Positions 1 through 5,053 of a DNA stretch of 6,534 nt are shown in pieces. How positions within the stretch are numbered: the stretch's first letter is position 1; each line of letters starts with the position of its first letter. The position numbers and the translations under genes were made by a program. Under the pieces are notes generated by a model. That model did no database searches. It had not been told where the DNA came from and worked only from the letters and a program-made list of their open reading frames with translations. The stretch is from contig CALDPI010000208.1 of assembly GCA_937912045.1 (NCBI GenBank), forward strand, positions 1 through 6,534, written 5' to 3'. The stretch comes from an uncultured Clostridia bacterium (lineage in GTDB: Bacteria; Bacillota; Clostridia; Oscillospirales; Acutalibacteraceae).

Positions 1-598
1 TAGCAAAGGGCGTGCCCTCTTCAATTTTTAAAATGTAAACCGATACGTGCTGTGGGTCCAGACCGCACACAAAACTGATAGACTCAGAAACGGTGTCGGT
101 GGTGCTGCCCGGCAGACCAATCATCAGGTCAAGGGATATGTTATCAAAGCCTGCCGCTCTCGCATCCATTACGGTGCGCACAGCATCGGCCGCTGTGTGC
201 CGCCTACCAAGCACGGATAGCTCGCGGTCTATGCCGCTTTGCACACCGATGGACAATCGGTTAACACCCGCTTCACGCGCGGCTTTCAGCGTGTCAAAAA
301 TGTCATCTGCAGGGTTGCATTCGAGTGTTATTTCGGGTTCTTCAAAGCCAAAAGCGGTTTTTGCAGCCATAACAATTCTTTTAATGTTTTCGCCGCCGAG
401 AAGAGAGGGCGTTCCGCCACCGAGATATAAAGAATCAATGGGGCGTCCTAAACGTACGCCCCATTCTTTTAAAGCATCTGTAACCCTTAAGGTGTAAGAG
501 TCAAGCTCGCCCTTTTTCGCCGCAAAGGAATAAAAATCGCAATAGTTGCATTTGCCTTTGCAAAAGGGCGTGTGGATGTAAAGCCCGAGATTAGTCAA
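1..598 (-). CDS. hemW: HemW-like radical SAM protein (5' part, truncated by window edge)
   Basis: This is the first 199 codons of a radical SAM protein of the HemW (formerly 'oxygen-independent coproporphyrinogen III oxidase-like') family. HemW proteins bind heme and act as heme chaperones rather than as true HemN oxidases. Visible signatures are LGLYIHTPFC at residues 4-13, the cluster motif CxxxCxYC (C13, C17, C20) followed by DF, GGGTPS at 60-65, ECNP at 93-96, LSIGVQS at 115-121, LGRRH just after it, and the EGTPF motif at the cut edge. Usual length is about 380 residues, so roughly the C-terminal half lies outside the window. The chosen start is TTG at 598-596: an in-frame TAA at 604-602 closes the frame just upstream, and no ATG precedes the conserved LYIH segment. 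It overlaps the pduL stop by 8 nt, so translation is probably coupled. Family is sure; substrate and heme role are by homology only. Confidence 0.95.
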   Translation of the reverse strand, partial: MTNLGLYIHTPFCKGKCNYCDFYSFAAKKGELDSYTLRVTDALKEWGVRLGRPIDSLYLGGGTPSLLGGENIKRIVMAAKTAFGFEEPEITLECNPADDIFDTLKAAREAGVNRLSIGVQSGIDRELSVLGRRHTAADAVRTVMDARAAGFDNISLDLMIGLPGSTTDTVSESISFVCGLDPQHVSVYILKIEEGTPFA

Positions 599-1163
599 GG
601 ATTACGCCCGTGCAGCTGCCGGGAACGGCGGCTGCGTTAGCCTCGTCGGTGTCGATGTGCATAGCGAGAGCAAACTTATCGCTTACGCGTACAACAACGT
701 CATCGAATATAAGACTGCGTCCCTCTGTCTTAACCGCAACCTTAACAACCTGTGTATCCTTAAGAGAATACTTTTCTGCATCGGCTGTGGTCATATGAAT
801 GTGACGCTTTGCGGCAATAGCGCCGATAGAAAGCTCAACCTCGCCACAGGGTCCAACAAGCTTGCAGCCTGCGCTGCCCTCAATATCGCCCGACTCGCGA
901 ACCGGAACGGTAAGACCAACGGTGCGTGCATCGGTGAGAGAAAGCTCAACCTGTGTTGCAGGGCGAACGGGTCCTAAGATGGAAGCGTTAAGTGTGCCCT
1001 TGGGTCCAACAACCTGAACCTTTTCAGCGCAGGCATACTGTCCGGGCTGGGAAAGGTCCTTTTTGGGTGTGAGCTTGTAGCCCTCACCAAAAAGTGTATA
1101 AAGGTCTTTTTCAGAAACGTGCACGTGACGTGCGGATATTTCAACAAGAACAGTTTTTTCCAT
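591..1163 (-). CDS. pduL: PduL-type phosphate acyltransferase (phosphotransacylase)
   Basis: A 190-residue PduL-family enzyme interconverting acyl-CoA plus phosphate with acyl-phosphate plus CoA. It is unrelated in fold to the classical Pta enzyme. It contains the duplicated beta-barrel signatures: ISARHVHVS (residues 9-17), KDLSQPGQ (35-42), ILGPVRPATQVELS (62-75), VRESGD (88-93), KRHIHM (119-124) and AMHIDTDEAN (167-176). The likely di-zinc ligands H13, H15, E73, H121, H123 and H169 are spaced as in characterised PduL. The protein starts only about six residues before the first conserved strand, so it lacks the N-terminal encapsulation peptide of microcompartment PduLs, and no shell genes are visible. 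A cytosolic acetyl-CoA/acetyl-phosphate role in acetate formation is therefore likelier than propanediol use; this is inference. AGGAG at 1176-1172 precedes the ATG. A strong hairpin lies immediately upstream, and hemW overlaps its 3' end. Confidence 0.94.
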   Translation of the reverse strand: MEKTVLVEISARHVHVSEKDLYTLFGEGYKLTPKKDLSQPGQYACAEKVQVVGPKGTLNASILGPVRPATQVELSLTDARTVGLTVPVRESGDIEGSAGCKLVGPCGEVELSIGAIAAKRHIHMTTADAEKYSLKDTQVVKVAVKTEGRSLIFDDVVVRVSDKFALAMHIDTDEANAAAVPGSCTGVILD

Positions 1164-1186
1164 AATTTTTTCTCCTCTTCAAGCAA

Positions 1187-1210
1187 AAAGGGTGGTATTA
1201 ACCACCCTTT
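1187..1210 (-). terminator. Hairpin terminator after the ferredoxin gene, abutting the pduL ribosome site
   Basis: A perfect 10-bp inverted repeat (AAAGGGTGGT / ACCACCCTTT) with a 4-nt loop lies 20 nt past the ferredoxin stop. Read on the minus strand it ends in a run of five T (partly in the stem), the form of a rho-independent terminator. On the plus strand the stem is followed by CACTATG, so it is directional. Only 10 nt separate it from the pduL Shine-Dalgarno (1176-1172), leaving no room for a promoter between them. It is probably leaky, or acts as an mRNA-processing/stability hairpin. Confidence 0.8.
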
Positions 1211-1230
1211 CACTATGTATGTTTGTCCTA

Positions 1231-1401
1231 TTATTCGGCAGAAATAGCTTCAACAGGGCAGCCTGCTGCGCAAGAACCGCAATCAACGCACTTTTCAGGG
1301 TCGATTTCGAAATGCTCATCACCCTCGAAAATAGCTTCGCAGGGGCAAGCAGCAGCGCAAGCACCACAGCTGATGCACTCATCAGAAATCTTGTATGCCA
1401 T
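1231..1401 (-). CDS. 2[4Fe-4S] clostridial-type ferredoxin, 56 aa
   Basis: A small acidic electron carrier, close to textbook clostridial ferredoxin in length and layout. It has two CxxCxxCxxxCP motifs: C9, C12, C15, C19-P20 and C38, C41, C44, C48-P49. Each binds three ligands of one cluster and one of the other, giving two [4Fe-4S] clusters for low-potential transfer to and from enzymes such as hydrogenase or pyruvate:ferredoxin oxidoreductase. An additional cysteine, C21, follows the first CP. The start is the ATG at 1401-1399 (MAYKIS): GGAGGT at 1416-1411 lies 9 nt upstream, and a frame-extending ATG at 1431 lacks such a site and would add ten residues, MNHCYGGVTI, absent from the family. 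It has its own promoter (1457-1485) and a terminator (1187-1210), so it is probably transcribed as an abundant short mRNA. Confidence 0.95.
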   Translation of the reverse strand: MAYKISDECISCGACAAACPCEAIFEGDEHFEIDPEKCVDCGSCAAGCPVEAISAE

Positions 1402-1410
1402 AATAGTAAC

Positions 1411-1416
1411 ACCTCC
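1411..1416 (-). promoter_or_regulatory. Ribosome binding site deciding the ferredoxin start
   Basis: GGAGGT on the minus strand, 9 nt before the ATG at 1401. It selects the 56-residue product over the longer in-frame reading from 1431. Confidence 0.85.
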
Positions 1417-1435
1417 GTAACAATGGTTCATAAAA

Positions 1436-1448
1436 AGGGCAACGCCCT
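1436..1448 (-). terminator. Short GC hairpin with U tract between ricT and the ferredoxin gene
   Basis: On the minus strand AGGGC-GTT-GCCCT forms a 5-bp GC-rich stem, followed directly by TTTT then ATG. It could terminate the trpS-holB-ricT transcript, about 43 nt past the ricT stop. It also lies downstream of the ferredoxin promoter, so it would sit within a few nt of the 5' end of the ferredoxin mRNA, where it may protect the 5' end. The stem is short, so termination is likely to be partial. Confidence 0.5.
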
Positions 1449-1456
1449 ATATTCAT

Positions 1457-1485
1457 ATTGTAACAACAAGGAAAGCAAAATGCAA
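1457..1485 (-). promoter_or_regulatory. Extended -10 sigma-A promoter for the ferredoxin gene
   Basis: Minus strand: -35-like TTGCAT (1485-1480; only TTG matches well), a 17-nt spacer, and -10 TACAAT (1462-1457; five of six match), preceded by TGT, which gives the TGn extended -10. The predicted start of transcription is near 1450, leaving a 5' leader of about 50 nt that contains the hairpin at 1436-1448 and the GGAGGT site. Predicted from consensus only. Confidence 0.7.
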
Positions 1486-1490
1486 GTACT

Positions 1491-2345
1491 TTATTCAGAT
1501 ATTTCCTCGTCCTCTTCCTGTTTTACGTGTTTTTGCTTTCTGAGCACCTTGACATCCTCACGCATAACCTTGACGGGTGCCGTGTCGGCATCGTTTCCAA
1601 GGCGGACAAGCAGTGCGCCGGTAAGCGGATTGGAATCAATAACCACTCCGTCGCCCATATCAGTGCGTACCGTCCAGCCAATACGCGGCGTGAAGGAGAG
1701 CAGATATTCGTATGCGTCCTGCTCGTATTTAAGACAGCACATAAGTCTTCCGCAGCTGCCCGAAATTTTGGTGGGATTGAGAGAGAGCCCCTGCTCCTTC
1801 GCCATCTTGATAGAAACAGGCTGGAAATCGTCAAGGAAACGGGTGCAGCAGAATTGCTGACCGCAAATTCCAATACCGCCAAGCATCTTTGCCTCGTCAC
1901 GCACACCAATCTGACGCAGCTCAATGCGCGTGTGCAGATGCGATGCAAGGTCCTTTACAAGCTCGCGGAAGTCAACTCTGCCGTCTGCCGTGAAGTAAAA
2001 CAAAATCTTGCTTCCGTCAAACGAGCATTCTGCATCAACAAGCTTCATATCCAGCTTGTGTGCCAAAATCATATCCTCGCAAACCTTGAAAACCTGTTTT
2101 TCTTTTTCGCGGTTTTGCTCCATTTTTTTAACGTCCTCAGCCGTGGCGACGCGCAAAAGCTTTTTAAGCGGCTTGACGATTTTCTCGTCATCAACCTGCT
2201 TGTTAGCCTCTGCAACGGTGCCGCATTCGGTGCCGCGTGCAGTTTCAACCACAACATAATCGCCCACAGACAGCTTTTGTCCGTCAGGGTCGAAGAAATA
2301 AACGCGTCCCTCGGGTTTGAATTTTATTCCAATGACTTCGGTCAT
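1491..2345 (-). CDS. ricT: RicT (YaaT) PSP1-domain regulatory protein
   Basis: A 284-residue PSP1/YaaT family protein, close to the 275 or so residues of Bacillus subtilis YaaT/RicT. In B. subtilis RicT joins RicA and RicF in an Fe-S-containing complex that promotes RNase Y-dependent mRNA maturation and influences development. The N-terminal barrel includes GRVYFFDPDG (13-22) and GDYVVVET (28-35). The PSP1 core follows at about 60-150 (DGRVDFRELVKDLA, ELRQIGVRDEAK). The conserved cysteine-rich stretch is next: GGIGICGQQFCC (C161, C166, C167) and SGSCGRLMCCLKYE (C198, C203, C204), the expected Fe-S ligands. A short acidic tail closes the protein. The ATG at 2345 follows AGGAGG (2356-2351) by 5 nt. 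It lies 22 nt after holB, the same pairing as in other Firmicutes. No RicA or RicF gene is visible here. Confidence 0.95.
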   Translation of the reverse strand: MTEVIGIKFKPEGRVYFFDPDGQKLSVGDYVVVETARGTECGTVAEANKQVDDEKIVKPLKKLLRVATAEDVKKMEQNREKEKQVFKVCEDMILAHKLDMKLVDAECSFDGSKILFYFTADGRVDFRELVKDLASHLHTRIELRQIGVRDEAKMLGGIGICGQQFCCTRFLDDFQPVSIKMAKEQGLSLNPTKISGSCGRLMCCLKYEQDAYEYLLSFTPRIGWTVRTDMGDGVVIDSNPLTGALLVRLGNDADTAPVKVMREDVKVLRKQKHVKQEEDEEISE

Positions 2346-2367
2346 ATAGTCCTCCTGAAAATATATA

Positions 2368-3300
2368 TTAAATTACAGCCGCCTTGTACCGACTGCAAAG
2401 ATTGGCAAATAAAAGCATGGTGTTTGCGTTGTTTTCGGCACTCTCCTTAAGCTCACGCGTAATCTCATAAAGTGAAATCAGCTGCTCTTTTGAGAGCCCT
2501 TCCTTGATGTGTGTATAACAGCTCTCACGCAGAAGCTCGGATATCTTGAGCATAAGCTCCGAAAGCAACTCGTTAATTGCCGTGCGGTTTCGCTCGAGCG
2601 GCTTCAGACGGCACATCATAGCGTAGGAGTTGGATGAATTGATATCAGAAAGCAGCGAAGCGGCCAGCTCACAAATGGTGTTTTGCTCGTCGGCATTTAA
2701 AAGCCTCAGCGCTTCGCCGAGATTGTTTTTGGCAGAGGCAAGCGCGCGGTCGGCCTCAAGCGAGGAAAAGCTGTAGTTCTCAGTGATGTATCTAATCGCC
2801 TCATCGCGCGGTGGCGGCAAAAGCGACAGCGTAATACAGCGCGAGCGCACGGTGGTGAGAAGTCTCTCTGCACTTTCGGTTATGAGAATGAAAATAACGT
2901 TTGCAGGCGGCTCCTCCAAAATTTTAAGCAGCGCATTCTGTGCCGATGGATTCATTGTTTCGGCCTTTTCAATAATGTAAACCTTGCGGCTTGCAATGGC
3001 AGGGCTCAGATATGCGTCCTGACGTAAATTTCGTATCTTATCAACCGAAAGTTGCTTGCCGTCGGGTGATATAACCGTCACGTCAGGGTGCGATCCGATT
3101 TTTGCCATATGGCAGCCCTTGCAGGGGCCGCACGGACGCGCAGCCCCCTCGCACATACAAAATGCGGCAATATAAAAGGCAAGCGTGTGCCGACCTGTGC
3201 CCGCATCCCCCTCAAGCATCAGCGCGTGGGGAATTCGCTCACAAGCCAACATAAGCCTTACTCGCTCGCATATTTTGCTGTTGCCTGCAAGTATGTTCAT
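2368..3300 (-). CDS. holB: DNA polymerase III delta prime subunit (clamp loader)
   Basis: A 310-residue AAA+ clamp-loader subunit that helps load the beta sliding clamp during replication. In order: HALMLEGDAGTG (25-36), a Walker A-like loop whose usual Lys is Arg37 (GTGRHT); a zinc-binding group C50, C57, C60, C63 in the usual spacing; HPDV (71-74); a weak Walker B, VYIIEKAE (107-114); NALLKILEEPP (122-132); and the SRC sensor motif (153-155). The last 110 residues are the variable collar domain. The short length, altered Walker loop and position before ricT favour delta prime over DnaX (gamma/tau), which keeps a canonical GxxxxGK. The ATG at 3300-3298 overlaps the trpS stop (TGATG), so it is probably translated by coupling; only a weak AGGTAGG lies upstream. 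Confidence 0.93.
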   Translation of the reverse strand: MNILAGNSKICERVRLMLACERIPHALMLEGDAGTGRHTLAFYIAAFCMCEGAARPCGPCKGCHMAKIGSHPDVTVISPDGKQLSVDKIRNLRQDAYLSPAIASRKVYIIEKAETMNPSAQNALLKILEEPPANVIFILITESAERLLTTVRSRCITLSLLPPPRDEAIRYITENYSFSSLEADRALASAKNNLGEALRLLNADEQNTICELAASLLSDINSSNSYAMMCRLKPLERNRTAINELLSELMLKISELLRESCYTHIKEGLSKEQLISLYEITRELKESAENNANTMLLFANLCSRYKAAVI

Positions 3301-4298
3301 CAGATAACAAAGCCTACCTTTTTCATAGCTTTTTGCGCCGTCTTGCGTGCAGTGTAGAACGCGCGCTCGGCACCCTGCTTATAAATATCCTCAAGCTGTT
3401 TTTTATCAGAAATAAACGTGTCGTACCTTTCGCGAATGGGGCGAAGCTCCTCAACCACAGCCTCTCCGACGGCGGTCTTAAAGTCACCATAGCCCTTGCC
3501 CTCAAATTCGGCGGCAATCGCATCGGCACTCTTTCCCGTAACGGCGGAATAAATTCCTATAAGATTGTTGATACCGTCGCGACCCTCGCCAACGCAAACA
3601 CGTGCCTCAGAATCGGTCACGGCGCGCTTGAATTTGCGCATAATGTCGTCGGGCGTGTCGAGAATGGCAATCCAGGAGTTAATGTTTTCGTCCGATTTAG
3701 ACATCTTTTTTGTCGGGTCCTGAAGTGACATAACCCTTGCGCCAACCTTTGGGATATACGGCTCTGGCACTTTGAATACGTCGCCGTAAATATTGTTAAA
3801 GCGAATGGCAATGTCACGTGCAATTTCAAGGTGCTGCTTCTGGTCTGCACCGACGGGAACAAAGTCGGGCTTGTAAAGCAGAATGTCTGCCGCCATAAGC
3901 GTTGGATAAGCAAAAAGCCCCAAATTCACGTTGTCTGCGTGCTTTGCCGATTTATCCTTAAATTGTGTCATACGTGAAAGCTCGCCAAACTGTGTATAGC
4001 AGGACAAAATCCACATAAGCTCTGCGTGGCTTTTAACATGTGACTGGATAAAGAGCGTGCTTTTTTCAGGGTCAAGACCCAAAGCCAGCAAAAGAGCGCA
4101 GGTGGAATAAATCTGTGAGCGGAAGCGCGCAGGCTCCTGACGGACGGTTATTGCGTGCAGGTCGGCAACTGCAAAGGTGCAGTCAAACTCCTCCTGCATA
4201 TTAACCCAGTTTTTAAGCGCGCCAAGATAATTTCCGAGTGTGAGTGCACCCGACGGCTGAATACAGCTTAAAACGGTTTTTTTAGAACATTCTTCCAT
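3300..4298 (-). CDS. trpS: Tryptophanyl-tRNA synthetase
   Basis: A 332-residue class Ic synthetase that charges tRNA-Trp with tryptophan in the cytoplasm; the length is normal for bacterial TrpS. Visible motifs are IQPSGALTLGNYLGAL (13-28), where TLGN is the HIGH-equivalent signature; ADLHAIT (45-51) of the Rossmann core; MAADILLY and PVGADQKQHLE (148-158), the tryptophan and tRNA region; and the catalytic loop KKMSKSDEN (197-205). The ATG at 4298 has AAGGAG at 4314-4309, 10 nt upstream. It is the first gene of an apparent trpS-holB-ricT transcript and overlaps holB by one base. Its predicted leader is only about 36 nt, so there is no room for the tryptophan T-box that often controls this gene in Firmicutes. 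In many Firmicutes the gene before holB is tmk/yaaQ rather than trpS. Confidence 0.97.
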   Translation of the reverse strand: MEECSKKTVLSCIQPSGALTLGNYLGALKNWVNMQEEFDCTFAVADLHAITVRQEPARFRSQIYSTCALLLALGLDPEKSTLFIQSHVKSHAELMWILSCYTQFGELSRMTQFKDKSAKHADNVNLGLFAYPTLMAADILLYKPDFVPVGADQKQHLEIARDIAIRFNNIYGDVFKVPEPYIPKVGARVMSLQDPTKKMSKSDENINSWIAILDTPDDIMRKFKRAVTDSEARVCVGEGRDGINNLIGIYSAVTGKSADAIAAEFEGKGYGDFKTAVGEAVVEELRPIRERYDTFISDKKQLEDIYKQGAERAFYTARKTAQKAMKKVGFVI

Positions 4299-4426
4299 AG
4301 AAGGTCAACTCCTTGTTGAAACAGACAATATCTATCATACATTTTATCACAAATATTAATTATATACAAGTAATTTATTAACGACTTGCGGCGTTAAAAT
4401 CTGTCAATAATATTTTGGGTGATAAA
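4299..4426. other. Divergent intergenic region with shared control signals
   Basis: An AT-rich 128-bp region between divergent trpS and the plus-strand envelope pair. It carries the trpS promoter. Plus-strand promoter candidates are weaker: TTGAAA (4316-4321) with TACATT (4338-4343) at 16 nt, or TTGCGG (4386-4391) with TAATAT (4408-4413) at 16 nt; the second would leave a very short leader. An imperfect dyad, CAAGT (4367-4371) / ACTTG (4384-4388), overlaps the trpS -35 and could be an operator or chance. No T-box or riboswitch architecture is visible. Confidence 0.45.
4341..4369 (-). promoter_or_regulatory. Promoter of the trpS-holB-ricT transcript
   Basis: Minus strand: TTGTAT (4369-4364), a 17-nt spacer, then TAAAAT (4346-4341) preceded by TGA, an extended -10. 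The predicted transcript starts near 4334, 36 nt before the trpS ATG. A consensus TTGACA at 4407-4402 on the same strand has no good -10 at 16-18 nt, so it is not preferred. Confidence 0.62.
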
Positions 4427-5053
4427 ATGAAGGTGCGAAAATTTTTTAAAGACAAATATGCATTTTTTGCATCGCTTTTTTGTGTGGCGGCATATTTTCT
4501 TTTTGGGGCTTTGCTGTTTCCCAAAGAGGAAAAGAGCGTGCACGGCACCGCAAGCGGCGTGCCATACCAAAAGCTCTCGGGCGAATATATCATATTTGCG
4601 GCCTGTGAAGAGCTTTCGGAATACAGCGCGGTGTATATCGATTTTGATATGAAAAGCATATCGGTATATCTTTTCCCCGACCGCGAAACCGCCAAGAGCT
4701 ATGGCTTTTCGTACGATAGATATATTGAGTACACAAAACAGGTGCAAACAGAAATAATTGGTCGCATTGGGGGTATTGTAATTGACAAGGATATTTGGTA
4801 TAATATAAAAGATAAAGGCAGGGAAAGAATTTTCGGCAATCGCGCGGCTGAGCTTTCACAGCAAGGAATCGAAGCGCGCACAGCGGTTGCAGAGGGCTTT
4901 ATAGAGGCTCTTTTATCCTCAAGCCTCAGAAAAACAGATTTTTTGTATGTCGCGGAAAACTGTAAAACCGATATTTCCTATGCGGATTTTTACAGATATT
5001 TTGATGCGGCCTGCAGCTTTATTAATGATATTTCGGTCAGGGTGGTAGAATGA
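4427..5053 (+). CDS. Membrane-anchored extracytoplasmic protein, possibly a degenerate LCP-like domain
   Basis: A 208-residue protein I do not firmly recognise. A basic N-terminus (MKVRKFFKDK) precedes one hydrophobic segment at about 11-31 with no cleavage or lipobox signal, so it looks like a signal anchor with residues 32-208 outside the cell. The soluble part resembles, weakly and by eye, LytR-CpsA-Psr (LCP) cell-wall ligases: strand-rich SAVYIDFDMKSISVYLFP followed by DRET (85-88), where LCP proteins have PRDT, and a later IIGRIGGIVID (110-120) like the LCP 'GGV-V' segment. It is shorter than LCP proteins and lacks the usual run of conserved arginines, so it may be non-catalytic. The start is the ATG at 4427, with GGGTGAT just upstream; an in-frame TTG at 4415 is an alternative. 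It overlaps the next gene by ATGA, implying a shared transcript and a linked envelope role. Confidence 0.75.
   Translation: MKVRKFFKDKYAFFASLFCVAAYFLFGALLFPKEEKSVHGTASGVPYQKLSGEYIIFAACEELSEYSAVYIDFDMKSISVYLFPDRETAKSYGFSYDRYIEYTKQVQTEIIGRIGGIVIDKDIWYNIKDKGRERIFGNRAAELSQQGIEARTAVAEGFIEALLSSSLRKTDFLYVAENCKTDISYADFYRYFDAACSFINDISVRVVE

Noticed and set aside
93..497. 134-residue plus-strand open frame opposite hemW
   Set aside because: It lies wholly antisense to the strongly conserved HemW reading frame; the translation resembles no family and it has no clear ribosome site.
1402..1431. Ten-residue N-terminal extension of the ferredoxin
   Set aside because: The GGAGGT site lies inside this stretch and points to the ATG at 1401; ferredoxins of this class begin with (M)AYKI.
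1192..1860. 222-residue plus-strand open frame across the ferredoxin and ricT genes
   Set aside because: It runs through two well-supported minus-strand genes, a terminator and a promoter; no recognisable protein.
1527..2450. 307-residue plus-strand open frame opposite ricT
   Set aside because: It is antisense to ricT, whose cysteine motifs and length are decisive; the long frame comes from codon bias on the other strand.
2368..3300. Assignment as DnaX (gamma/tau) instead of delta prime
   Set aside because: It is 310 residues with an altered Walker A loop and sits before ricT; DnaX is longer and keeps GxxxxGK[ST].
4367..4388. CAAGT-N12-ACTTG dyad as a repressor operator
   Set aside because: The arms are only five bases and the region is AT-rich, so chance is likely; kept only as a note in the intergenic entry.
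4394..4747. Minus-strand open frame of 117 residues over the intergenic region and the LCP-like gene
   Set aside because: It is antisense to the plus-strand gene, covers the divergent promoters and shows no family signature.
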